Shown: piece by piece, positions 27,051 to 35,760 of the stretch
How positions within the stretch are numbered: the stretch's first letter is position 1
Layout of the letters: every line of letters starts with the position of its first letter
NCBI GenBank assembly: GCA_965218235.1
Contig: OZ244596.1
Span: 930,001-994,000, forward strand
Source of the DNA: CADCWK01 sp965218235
GTDB lineage: Bacteria; Chloroflexota; Chloroflexia; Thermomicrobiales; UBA6265
Length of the DNA stretch: 64,000 nucleotides
Direction of reading: 5' to 3'
The notes under the pieces: generated by a model
Databases searched by the model: none
Told to the model about the DNA's origin: nothing
What the model saw: only the letters and a program-made list of their open reading frames with translations
Translations under genes and position numbers: made by a program

Positions 27051-27117
27051 GAGCCCCTCTCAGGGCGATGAGGAGGTACGACGAATCGAGCCGGGGAGGG
27101 GTTGGGGAGGGGTCTTC
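27051..27117 (+). repeat. Second dispersed repeat family, copy A
   Basis: The segment agcccctctc ... cgatgaggag ... ggggaggggttggggagggg matches the reverse complement of 53843-53912 along about 70 bp with few differences. Noncoding, between convergent genes. Confidence 0.8.
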
Positions 27118-27193
27118 ACCGCATCCAGTGCGTCCAACAGAGCAATTCGACTCGACTGTCGACCAAGTCCGAAATCAGCCTGGACCTCTTGGA

Positions 27194-28774
27194 TCAGGCC
27201 GGGAGCAGCCGGGCGTCGATCAGGGCGACCTCGTTGCGGCGCGTCATCGCGGTCGCGACGGCGCCGGCGAACTCGCCGGCCGTGCGGCAGCGGACGGCCC
27301 AGCCGCCGCCAATGACATCCGGCAACCGGCGCGGATCCCAGCCGCCGGTCGCGCGGTCGTCACCCAGCACGATCACGACCGGCGCCAGCCCGAGTTGCCG
27401 GGCCGTGGCGAGCTCCCAGCCGTTGCGGGCCAGCGCGTCGAGTTCGACCAGGACGACCGTCCGCAGCTCCGGCTCGGCCAGACCGACGCCGATGCTGGCC
27501 GGGATCGCGAACCCTCGCCCGCCGTACGACGCCGGCGACATGAACTCGCTGCACAACTGAACCGGGAGGTCGGCGACGGTCAACAGGGCCGCGCCAGCGT
27601 CGGCGATGATGACCATCTCGTCCGTCAATGCCTCGGCCAGTACCCCGTAGACGCCCTCGCGAGTCAGCGGTTGCTCGCTCCCCAGCGGCGCCGGGACCCG
27701 GACGGCCGCACCCGGCTGCGTCCCCAGCGCCCGCTCCGGAAGGCCGGCCGCAGCCAGGCCATCGACGAAGTCGGCCAGCGTGATCCCGTCGTAGCGCCGG
27801 TGGCCGATCTGGATCCGCTCGGCCGTCGCGACGATCCGGTGACCGGGGTCGATCGCGGGCGGATCGCCGCCGGGCGCGAGGTCCATCCCCCGCGCCCCGA
27901 GCAGGAGCAGCCCGTCGCTCTCCTCGACGGCGCGGCGGACCCCGGCATGGGCGTCGTCCGGGGCGTACATGCCCATGAAGCCCGGGACGTGCTCGCCGAT
28001 GACCGACTTGCCCAGCAGCGTCACGGCCGCCGGAATGCCGGTCGAGGCCATGAACTTCAGGACGGTGTTCTGGAGATTGAAGCGCTGAATCTCGACGCCG
28101 ATCAGGATCATCGGGCGTTCGGCGGCCACGATCATCACCCGGGCGTCGGCGACGGCGGCGGCCAGCACGGCGGGTTCGGACAGCGCGCGGCTGGCGAGCG
28201 GCGCCGGCATCGGGGTCGTGGTAACGGAGAGTGTCCCGACCGCGATCTCCAGGTAGACCGGCTGCTTGCGGGCCGTCATCGTCAACAGCCCCTGCTCGAT
28301 CTCCCGGCAGGCGATGTCAGAGGCGTCGAGCGAGATCGCGGCCGCGACGACCGGGGCGAAGGCGTCCAGTTGCGGCGGCCGGGCCGCCGGGTTGAACGCC
28401 GCCGCCCCGAGCAGCGGGTGGAAGCGCCACGTCGTTGGGTCCGGCATCTCGGCGATGATAAGCAGCGGCGAACGCTCGGCGAAGGCCTGCGCCGCGGCGT
28501 TGATCAGCGCCAGACCGCTGGCCCCGTAGCCCGCCAGCGCGACGCCGATCCCGCGCATCCGGCCGTAGGCATCGGCGGCGGCGCCCGCCTCGGCGTCGTC
28601 GCCCATCCGCACGACGTCGATCCCGGCGCTGTCCATTACCGCCGCCAGCGTCGGCGGCGCCACCGGGCCGGTGAAGACATGGCGCACCCCGAGCCCATAC
28701 AGTCGATCGGCCAGGTAATCGCCAATCCGGACCATCGCGGGGATGTTCTCGGCAAAGGGGGCGAGGTCGACCAT
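27194..28774 (-). CDS. TPP-dependent-enzyme homologue with altered cofactor motifs
   Basis: A 526-residue protein with the three-domain layout of acetolactate synthase/pyruvate decarboxylase-type enzymes. The N-terminal domain is RIGDYLADRLYGLGVRHVFTGP. The central FAD/TPP-like domain includes PMILIGVEIQRF, and the C-terminal part has the segment GRGFAIPASIGVGLA. The usual catalytic Glu position reads Asp (GDDAEAGAAADAYGR). The GDG...NN TPP/Mg motif is not preserved; the matching region reads ELDALARNGWELATA and LGDD. It may be a diverged or non-TPP member. ATG at 28774 follows GGGAG; an ATG 18 nt upstream is possible. The substrate is unknown. Confidence 0.75.
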   Translation of the reverse strand: MVDLAPFAENIPAMVRIGDYLADRLYGLGVRHVFTGPVAPPTLAAVMDSAGIDVVRMGDDAEAGAAADAYGRMRGIGVALAGYGASGLALINAAAQAFAERSPLLIIAEMPDPTTWRFHPLLGAAAFNPAARPPQLDAFAPVVAAAISLDASDIACREIEQGLLTMTARKQPVYLEIAVGTLSVTTTPMPAPLASRALSEPAVLAAAVADARVMIVAAERPMILIGVEIQRFNLQNTVLKFMASTGIPAAVTLLGKSVIGEHVPGFMGMYAPDDAHAGVRRAVEESDGLLLLGARGMDLAPGGDPPAIDPGHRIVATAERIQIGHRRYDGITLADFVDGLAAAGLPERALGTQPGAAVRVPAPLGSEQPLTREGVYGVLAEALTDEMVIIADAGAALLTVADLPVQLCSEFMSPASYGGRGFAIPASIGVGLAEPELRTVVLVELDALARNGWELATARQLGLAPVVIVLGDDRATGGWDPRRLPDVIGGGWAVRCRTAGEFAGAVATAMTRRNEVALIDARLLPA

Positions 28775-29203
28775 GCCCGGATGTTCTCCCATAGATCGCG
28801 GTAACGGTTCTGCACGGCTGATAGATGCGAGGCTCCGGGATGGTACCACCCATCTCCCGGCACGTTCGCCGGTCGGCGTTGTCCCCTCGCGGCGACTGGC
28901 CCTGAAGGGACCGGCTGAACGACACTGGTTTCCGAGAAGGTGGCTGGGCATCCCGTCATGGATCCCCGGCGTCCCGGGAGCCATCAACATCGAATCACAT
29001 GTCCTTCAACTCGTCCCTCCATTGAGATTTCAATTGAGATGTCAATCTCTCGCCGGTGGTCAGGCTCGTCGGGACGCTCACCGCCGAACGTGAGCCGGAC
29101 GATGTTTGGCCAAGGCAAGACGGCCGGTCGATACCGGCCCGTTCTTGCACCCCCAATCAGGGCCGGGGGCCGCCGCTGGTTCGGTTCTGATAGACGTCTT
29201 CGA
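28775..29203. other. Intergenic gap upstream of the TPP-enzyme homologue
   Basis: About 430 bp. attgagat occurs twice (29021-29028, 29033-29040) with caatctc just after, forming a small AT-rich hairpin. No gene is recognised. Confidence 0.45.
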
Positions 29204-30400
29204 TCACGAGCCGGACGACCGGTCATCGCGGTCCGGCGTGGCGTCCGGGGGGGACTCATCGCGTGTCCTTCCGGAATCGACGTCACCGTAATCAGCGTTA
29301 CCGTCCGGCCCGGTCGAATCCGCTTGGTCGGAATTGGGCTCCGGCGGAGCGCTCGCCCGTGGTGGCGGAGCCATCATCGGGTTGCTCAGCCCGGAGATCC
29401 GGATCCAGTCGCTGATCGAGGCGGGCGGGGCCGGGCGCGCCTCCGGGTCCGAACCGGAGAGCAGGTCGCCCGGCGTCCGCCCGGTCACCGGGTGCCGCCG
29501 GGGCGGGGCGCCCGACGGCCGGGACGGATATTCACTGGTCGCGTCGGTGGGCGAATCGACCGCTCGACCGCCGACATCCACCGGATGCGTCTGCGAGAAC
29601 AGGTCGCGGAAGCTGGTGGCCGGGCCGCGCTCGCCGTCGGAGTGCGGGCCGATCCGGAACAGTGCCGATCGGAAGCGGCTGGCGGCTGGCTCGACCTTAC
29701 CAGCGTCGGCCGCGTGAGGGACGTTGATCGGCCGCTGGCGTGGCACGGCCGGCCAGTTGCTGTAGGGCTCGGTAATCGGCAGGCGCGGGTCCGTCCGCGC
29801 CGCTCGCGGTGGGGAATCCGGGACCGGGTTGGTCGTGAAGACGGTCCGGCGGCCGGGCACGTAGCCGGGATCGTAGACCTGCCCGACGACGGCGTTGACC
29901 CAGAAGACCGTCCCGATCAGCCCGAGCACGACGAGCCCGACGCCGAGCATGACCCAGCGCTCGTGGACGATGACCGCTTCCGTCAGGAAGCCACGGCTGA
30001 TGATCGGGGTGAGCGCCTCGCCCCCGACCGATCGGCCGTAGACACCGAGCGCCAGGGTCAGGAAGACGACCCCGTTCAGCCACGCCAGGACAGCTCCGGC
30101 GATCCGGCCGTCCGCCTCCGGCCGCGGCAGCCCGACGATCGTTCCGGCGGCGTGGCCGGCCCCGGCGCCGGCGGCCATCACGACGCAGGCGACGAGGAAT
30201 CCCATCGCGTTCGGGGTGGCCCCAGTCAGCAAGGCAAGGCCGCCGCCCCAGGCTCCGGTCCAGTTGCTCGCCACCGCCCAGCCCAGCAGGATCCCGCCGC
30301 CGACGAAGCCCTCATGGGGGCCGCCCCGCAGCAGCCCGAGCGGGATCAGCATCAGGGGAACAAGGAAGATGAGGAGGTCCAGGAGCAGGGCAGCGGCCAT
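29204..30400 (-). CDS. CvpA-like membrane protein with long disordered C-terminus
   Basis: A 398-residue protein. The first half has about six hydrophobic helices with Gly-rich turns (FLVPLMLIPLGLLRGG, GFVGGGILLGW), resembling CvpA/colicin-V-production membrane proteins. From about residue 185 on it is Pro/Ser/Asp/Arg-rich and probably disordered in the cytoplasm. No enzymatic motif is seen. ATG at 30400 with GGGAG upstream. The CvpA link is by overall pattern only. Confidence 0.6.
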   Translation of the reverse strand: MAAALLLDLLIFLVPLMLIPLGLLRGGPHEGFVGGGILLGWAVASNWTGAWGGGLALLTGATPNAMGFLVACVVMAAGAGAGHAAGTIVGLPRPEADGRIAGAVLAWLNGVVFLTLALGVYGRSVGGEALTPIISRGFLTEAVIVHERWVMLGVGLVVLGLIGTVFWVNAVVGQVYDPGYVPGRRTVFTTNPVPDSPPRAARTDPRLPITEPYSNWPAVPRQRPINVPHAADAGKVEPAASRFRSALFRIGPHSDGERGPATSFRDLFSQTHPVDVGGRAVDSPTDATSEYPSRPSGAPPRRHPVTGRTPGDLLSGSDPEARPAPPASISDWIRISGLSNPMMAPPPRASAPPEPNSDQADSTGPDGNADYGDVDSGRTRDESPPDATPDRDDRSSGS

Positions 30401-30679
30401 GCGGAGAAGCTCCCTCGCGCTGGGCGGGACACGTCTCCCACCGGACCAGCGAGACGGGGGACGGTCGGGGCGTCTCGCCGGGGAGACCGATGGGGAAAGG
30501 TAGCGTGGAGTCTAGCACGCAGCAGTCCCGGCTCCTGGCAATTACCTCGATCGCGTTTCCACTGAGGGCACCATGTTGGCACCCGACAGGAAGTTGGGTG
30601 TCATCCATCGCACGGCGTGCCAGAGGGATCAGCGCCGGGGGACGTAGGGATCATTCTGCGTCCCATCGGCATCGGGAAA

Positions 30680-31390
30680 CTAGTCACTTCCCTGTTCGAT
30701 GAACGCCTGAAGACGCTCCCGAATCTCCCGTTTCCCGTTGTAATACATAGCCGGAAATGAATCATTACTCCCCGTTATGGATTGCAGCAATGGATCAATC
30801 CAGCCAATTCCGTCGTGAATCTCCGAATGATTCGCGATGAGGCGGTTCGAGCTAAAGATTTGCTCGAAATGGACGACTCTATTCCTGAGCATTCTCGCCT
30901 AGTTTTAATGGCGACCAAGAACATTTCGCCCCGGGCGCTTGCCCTTCGCGTTGCGGGCGTACGGGAAAACGTTCTCAACCATTGCATAGTGATCTGGTCT
31001 CCAGATTATTTCGTCATAGGAGCTGGTGACCATACGAGTCCAGAACCCGAAGTGGAGCCTTGAGACCAACTGATCCGCGGTTAGCGAGGGCTGGTTGCTC
31101 CTTGTCGCTCCAGCACGAATCTCGCTGATTGCCTCGAGATCATCCGCCTGAAGGACGCCCTCAATGTCAAACCATTCACGGGTGCCAAAGCGTTGACTGA
31201 ACCCCATGTGGATGCTGTTACGGAGAGCCAGTTCGGTCGCGTGGAGGCTCGAGTGCAGCGATTCACCCAAGGCGACGTTCCAGTAATAGTTGACGAGCAG
31301 TTCGAAATCCGTACATCCATTCAGACGGTATGATTCCAGCCGCGACCTACTTAACGTAGGCTCTAGCCTCTTGAGCAACGGAAGTGTCAA
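30680..31390 (-). pseudogene. Abi-like (HEPN-type) protein with two in-frame stop codons
   Basis: From TTG at 31390 the frame gives LEPTLSRSRLESYRL, NYYWNVALGESLHSSLHATE, LALRNSIHMGFSQRFGTREW and SRLHFGFWTRMV, the pattern of Abi-like proteins. It then meets TAA (30905-30907) and TAG (30899-30901), after which the same frame continues as ARMLRNRVVHFEQIF, the expected C-terminal HEPN-type RNase motif (Rx4H). The spacing matches family members exactly, so these are nonsense changes, not a frameshift. Base composition is clearly more AT-rich than neighbours, which suggests horizontal arrival. Probably inactivated, unless the first 161 residues act alone. Confidence 0.8.
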
Positions 31391-31892
31391 TCCAATGATT
31401 TCTTCCCCAAATTGTCACCGGTTGACACCCTATGCCCCGATCCATATCATTATCGCGTATTCCCCCGGTGCCCCTGTCGTCGAGTTCACGCTCGGCGGGA
31501 TGGCCCGAGGGTTGATTCTTCCCGTAATCGTAATTCATGGGCAGTGTCGTTCGTCGGCATGGCACTCTTTCGAAGACATTTTTCACTGTCAGTCGATGAA
31601 CGCTCGCGAGATGACTCACGACATCCCAACCGGCAGCAGTTCTGCGCGATTGTGGCTTATGTTCTATAATAGGAGAAGTTTGGATCAGCCGAACTCCCGA
31701 ACTCGCCCAGGCATGCGGTGCACAGGTGGCCGAAACCAGTCGCGGACCTCTCCGCGCGGTGGCCCCGTCGTTATGCGGTGCGTGATCCGGTGATGTGTCC
31801 GGAAGCCGGCTGCCAGACATCGACATTCTGATACTCCCTGAGAGGGGGACGCTATTACTGCGACCACATCCTCCAGGACAGCTTCCTATGGC
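31391..31892. other. Intergenic AT-richer gap between Abi-like and PHP genes
   Basis: About 500 bp with GC content below the rest of the window, like the Abi-like gene. tataat at 31665-31670 could be a -10 reading toward the PHP gene, but no matching -35 was found. No gene is recognised. Confidence 0.45.
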
Positions 31893-34487
31893 TTGCGCGA
31901 GAATGAGCGCGAGTCCGGGTACGTTGCCGATCGAACGCCACGTCCTGGCGCCGACGCCGTTCCACCGCTGTCCTGGCACCGCATGGACCTTCACCTGCAC
32001 ACTCCGGCCTCCATTGATTACCAGGAGCCGGACGTCTCACCGATCCAGATCCTTCAGGCGGCCGAGGCCAGGGGCCTCGACATCATCGCCTTCACCGACC
32101 ACAACTCCGTTCGGGGTTACGCCGATCTCTGGCGCGAGATCGAAGACCTCGAACTGCTGGAATACCTCAAGCGTCTCCAGCCGGCGGAAGCCGAACGCCT
32201 GACCGAGTATCGCCGGCTCCTCAGCCGGATTCTGGTGCTCCCTGGCTTCGAGTTCACCGCCACCTTCGGCTTCCACATCCTCGCCATCTTTCCCGAACAG
32301 ACGTCGGTCCGGCTGATGGAGCATCTGCTCATGCAGATGGGGGTCGCCGAGGACAAGCTGGGCTCCGGCGAGGTCGGCGCGACGACCGACGTCCTCAAGG
32401 CCTTCGAGATCCTCGACGAGCACGGCGCCCTGGTCCTCGGCGCCCACGTCAACTCGACGCACGGCATCGCCATGCAGGGGCTCCGGTTCGGCGGCCAGAC
32501 CAAGATTGCCTACACCCAGGACCAGCACCTGCACGGCCTCGAAGTCACGGACCTGATGCTGGATGGCGGCCGCCGCTCGACTGCCCGCTTCTTCAACGGC
32601 ACCAAGGCCGAGTACCCCCGCCGGATGCACTGCCTCCAGGGGTCCGACGCCCACCGCCTTACCCGCGACCCGAACCGCGAGACCAACCTCGGGATCGGGG
32701 ACCGGCCGACCGAGGTCGAGTTGGCCGAGGTCTCGTTCCAGGCCCTCAAGGACCTTTTCCTGAGCGATCACTTCGACCGTGTTCGCGGCTACGTCGGCCT
32801 CTCCGAGTCCGTCCAGCTGTTCCGCGACGACCGCGCCCAGGGCAACACCGCCGACCAGGCCTTCCACGAGAGCCTGTCGACCAAGCGGACCGGTGTCTCC
32901 CATATCCTGCGCGACCTCGTCGCCTTCGCGAACGGCGACGGCGGCATGATCTACGTCGGTGCCAGCGCCTTCGAGAAGCGCCCGATCGTCGGGGTCGCTG
33001 ACGTCGACGCGGCCATCGCCGAGCTGCGGGCCGAGATGGGCCAGCTCGTGACGCCTCCGGCCGAAGTCGAGATCGAGTCGATCACCGCCGACGGCAAGGA
33101 TGTCCTCGTCCTCCGGGTCGCGCCAGGCACCGAGAAGCCGTATGCGCTCGCCCCGAGCAACATCCTCGTCCGCGAGGGCGCCGAGTCCATCGCCGCCTCG
33201 CGGGACCAGATCGTTGCGATGGTCCGCGCTACCGCCGAGCAGGTCGCCGCGGCGACTGCTCAGGAGGCGCCCGCCGCCCGCCCGGAGCCCATTCCACCCA
33301 CTGTCCGACCGAACCGCGAGCAGTCCCGCCCGGCGGCAGCCCAGCCCGGGCGCCAGCCAGCGTCGCGCCGCGACAGCGACGGCCGCTCTCGCGACCGCGA
33401 CGACAGCCGAACGACCAACCGGGCCGCCCCTCGGTACGAGCCCCGCGACGACCGGTCCGACGGCCAGGACGAGCGTCCCGCGGCCAGCGCCCGGTACGGC
33501 GGCCAGACCCGGCTCGATGGCCAGTCCGGGCCAGAAGACCCACGAGCGGAGCGCAACGGCAACGGGACGGCGAGCGGCAACGGTCGCACCGAGCCCCGCC
33601 CCCGGACCGACGAGCGGCCGCGCTACGACGACCGCCCAGCGGTCCGCCGGAGCGAGCAGCCCGAGACGCGCGACCGCTACACCGCCCGATCGCCCTACGG
33701 GGAAGCCGAGCGCGACGACCCGGGTCAGGATTACGTTCGGGCTGAGCCCCGCGGGGCGCAGTCGGGCCGGGACGGCTCCGGCTACGACGATCCTTCACCG
33801 AGACGCGACCGCCCAGTCGGCCGGGCCCGCGACGAGCGCGAACAGTACGACGCCCCAGACCGCGACCGGGACGAGCCGATCGATCGGGACCGCTACGCGG
33901 TCGCCCGCGACGAGCGGGCCCGCGCCAACCGGTCCCAGTACGACGAGCCTCCCCGCCGCGATGACCGCTCCGACGACGGACCACGCCAGGACGAGCACCG
34001 CAACAGCCGCGATTCCGGCCGGACCGCGACTCGCTACGCCGACCGCGAGCCCGCCGCCCCGGCCTTCGCGCCGGTCCCGGTCGGTATCTCGCCGGACGGC
34101 GGCGAAGAGCAGCACCTCCCGGCCGCGCCGGACCGGATCTCCCCTTCCAGCGGCGTCGAGATCCTCGCCGCGGCCGATGTCGACGGCTTGTCGTTCTTCT
34201 CGCTCCACGATCTCCGCCACGAGGAGATCATCCGCAACGTGACCGCCGACACTGGCCGCCGCCTCTGGCGCTATGCGATCGAGCAGTTCGAAGACCTCGA
34301 CGCCTCACTGGCCGCGACACGCTGGGACGGCGACTACGGCTTCGTCAAGAGCTACCGTCCCCGTGGTGGCGAGCGCCGCTACAACCTCGCCTACCGCGGC
34401 GGCGGTGAGATCCGCGTCTTCTACGGCGTCTCCGACGAGGACATCCACAACGGCTGGCGGGCCGTCCTTCCGGCCCGCGGCCGGTAA
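31893..34487 (+). CDS. PHP phosphoesterase domain fused to AlbA/Schlafen-like domain with Arg/Asp-rich linker
   Basis: An 864-residue multidomain protein. Residues 30-270 form a PHP metal-phosphoesterase domain: MDLHLHTPAS, AFTDHNSVRG, GFEFTATFGFHILAIF, GAHVNSTHG and GSDAH. Residues about 310-440 resemble the AlbA_2/Schlafen AAA-4 nucleic-acid-binding domain (VAFANGDGGMIYVGA, NILVREGAESIAA). A linker of about 280 residues, extremely rich in Arg, Asp, Pro and Glu, follows. A compact C-terminal domain (about 745-864, FFSLHDLRHEEIIRNVTA) has no known name. Such fusions suggest nucleic-acid or nucleotide processing; the function is unknown. The start is TTG 31893; ATG 31983 lies inside the PHP motif and is too late. 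A strong terminator follows. Confidence 0.75.
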   Translation: MRENERESGYVADRTPRPGADAVPPLSWHRMDLHLHTPASIDYQEPDVSPIQILQAAEARGLDIIAFTDHNSVRGYADLWREIEDLELLEYLKRLQPAEAERLTEYRRLLSRILVLPGFEFTATFGFHILAIFPEQTSVRLMEHLLMQMGVAEDKLGSGEVGATTDVLKAFEILDEHGALVLGAHVNSTHGIAMQGLRFGGQTKIAYTQDQHLHGLEVTDLMLDGGRRSTARFFNGTKAEYPRRMHCLQGSDAHRLTRDPNRETNLGIGDRPTEVELAEVSFQALKDLFLSDHFDRVRGYVGLSESVQLFRDDRAQGNTADQAFHESLSTKRTGVSHILRDLVAFANGDGGMIYVGASAFEKRPIVGVADVDAAIAELRAEMGQLVTPPAEVEIESITADGKDVLVLRVAPGTEKPYALAPSNILVREGAESIAASRDQIVAMVRATAEQVAAATAQEAPAARPEPIPPTVRPNREQSRPAAAQPGRQPASRRDSDGRSRDRDDSRTTNRAAPRYEPRDDRSDGQDERPAASARYGGQTRLDGQSGPEDPRAERNGNGTASGNGRTEPRPRTDERPRYDDRPAVRRSEQPETRDRYTARSPYGEAERDDPGQDYVRAEPRGAQSGRDGSGYDDPSPRRDRPVGRARDEREQYDAPDRDRDEPIDRDRYAVARDERARANRSQYDEPPRRDDRSDDGPRQDEHRNSRDSGRTATRYADREPAAPAFAPVPVGISPDGGEEQHLPAAPDRISPSSGVEILAAADVDGLSFFSLHDLRHEEIIRNVTADTGRRLWRYAIEQFEDLDASLAATRWDGDYGFVKSYRPRGGERRYNLAYRGGGEIRVFYGVSDEDIHNGWRAVLPARGR

Positions 34488-34526
34488 GTCTTGCCGGGAC
34501 ATCGGTACAGATCGTCGTCAGATGGC

Positions 34527-34567
34527 GAACGGCCCGCTCAGGAAGTACTGAGTGGGCCGTTCACTTT
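34527..34567 (+). terminator. Rho-independent terminator after the PHP fusion gene
   Basis: A 15-bp stem (34527-34541 with 34548-34562) starts GAACGGCCCGCTCAG, has a 6-nt loop and one G-T pair, and is followed by acttttg. It is the clearest terminator in the window. Confidence 0.85.
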
Positions 34568-34674
34568 TGGGGTTCGACGGTACCGGGCTCGATACGTCTG
34601 ACCGACACTGAGCGATGGGATAGAGTGGTTTTCAATGCTCATGCTCAACCTGGAAGAACGAAGGAACGCCAGCC

Positions 34675-35088
34675 ATGCCCGTCGTCGTCGTTTCCGCCGC
34701 CGTTCTCGACTACCAGCAGCGAATCCTCTGCGTGAAGCAGAACTACGGGGCAGGCTACTGGGCGCTTCCCGGCGGTGGACTGGAGAGCGGCGAATCGCCA
34801 ACCGAAGGTCTCGCGCGCGAGATCCGGGAGGAAACCGGCTTCGACGCCCACATCGATCACCTCATCGGTGTCTACTCTGCCCCCTGGAAGGACAGTCTGG
34901 TCCTGCTCTTTCGAGCGCACGTCCTCGATCGCGGTCAGTGGGAGCCGAACGAGGAGATCACCGAGATCGGCTTCTTCGTCTGCGACGACCTGCCACAACC
35001 GATGAATTCACGGATGCGGGTCAGGATTCAGGACGCGGTCGATGGTCGACAGGGTGTGGTCCGAACCTTCCCGCTCACGGAGGAGTGA
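34675..35088 (+). CDS. Nudix hydrolase
   Basis: A 137-residue Nudix pyrophosphohydrolase. The Nudix box is complete: GGLESGESPTEGLAREIREE followed by TGF, matching GX5EX7REUXEEXGU. The N-terminus VVVVSAAVLDYQQRILCVKQ and ALPGGGLE are typical. The substrate (a nucleoside diphosphate linked to another moiety) cannot be told. A purine-rich site lies before the ATG at 34675. Its stop lies 4 bp before the next gene, a P-loop kinase, so the two form an operon. Confidence 0.9.
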   Translation: MPVVVVSAAVLDYQQRILCVKQNYGAGYWALPGGGLESGESPTEGLAREIREETGFDAHIDHLIGVYSAPWKDSLVLLFRAHVLDRGQWEPNEEITEIGFFVCDDLPQPMNSRMRVRIQDAVDGRQGVVRTFPLTEE

Positions 35089-35092
35089 GGAA

Positions 35093-35629
35093 ATGATTCA
35101 GGCGAGATCGACTCTGGTCCTTATGGCTGGACCGCCCGGCGCCGGCAAGAGCGCGCTGGCACGGGCTATCGGCAACGCCCTGGGCTGGCCGGTGATCGAC
35201 AAGGACACGCTCAAGTCGACCATTCTGGAGGCCAGCGTGCCGGAGGAGATCGCGGGCAAGTTGTCCTACGAGCTGCTGTTCGCGCTCGGCGGCGACCTGC
35301 TCCTCGATCAGCAGCTACCGGTCATCGTGGACAGCCCGGCCGGTTATCCGCTTGTTGTCAAATGGGCGACCGAAACGGCGAGCCGGGCCAGCGCAGATCT
35401 GAAGGCGATCGTTTGCCTGGCCGACCGCGACCTGCGGAACCAACGGCTCCGCGAACGGGTGACCAGACCTTCGCAATGGCTTACTGATGACCAGACGGAT
35501 GAGAGGATTTGGCGGGAACACCTGACGTTCTTCCCCGTCGACACACTGATCCTGGATACCGTCCGCCCCATCTCCGAACTGGTCGCGGAGTCGCTCGCCT
35601 ATCTGCGGCGCCAAGGGACCGGCTCATGA
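35093..35629 (+). CDS. P-loop kinase (AAA_33/Zeta-like)
   Basis: A 178-residue ATP-binding kinase. Walker A is GPPGAGKS (residues 13-20), followed by ARAIGNALGWPVIDKDTLKS, typical of small-molecule kinases such as shikimate/gluconate kinase-like AAA_33 proteins. IVDSPAGYPL corresponds to the Walker B region, and RLRERVTRPSQW supplies the lid arginines. The substrate is unknown. GGAGTGAGG lies just before the ATG at 35093. It follows the Nudix gene by 4 bp, suggesting a two-step handling of a phosphorylated metabolite. Confidence 0.82.
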   Translation: MIQARSTLVLMAGPPGAGKSALARAIGNALGWPVIDKDTLKSTILEASVPEEIAGKLSYELLFALGGDLLLDQQLPVIVDSPAGYPLVVKWATETASRASADLKAIVCLADRDLRNQRLRERVTRPSQWLTDDQTDERIWREHLTFFPVDTLILDTVRPISELVAESLAYLRRQGTGS

Positions 35630-35760
35630 CTCGTACGTTCGTTGGGCCAGCCCAATCGACATGCCCGGCAACCCTTCAGCGCCGAACGTCGCCCTTGGGC
35701 AACGACGAGCGATTCACCCGGACAGGACCAATGGCTGGACCATCGCTTCAGGGCTCCTGT

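Noticed and set aside
30899..30907. Recoding of TAA/TAG in the Abi-like gene (readthrough or special amino acids)
   Set aside because: Two different stop codons lie six bases apart with no stimulatory element visible. Simple nonsense mutations in a decaying foreign gene are more likely.
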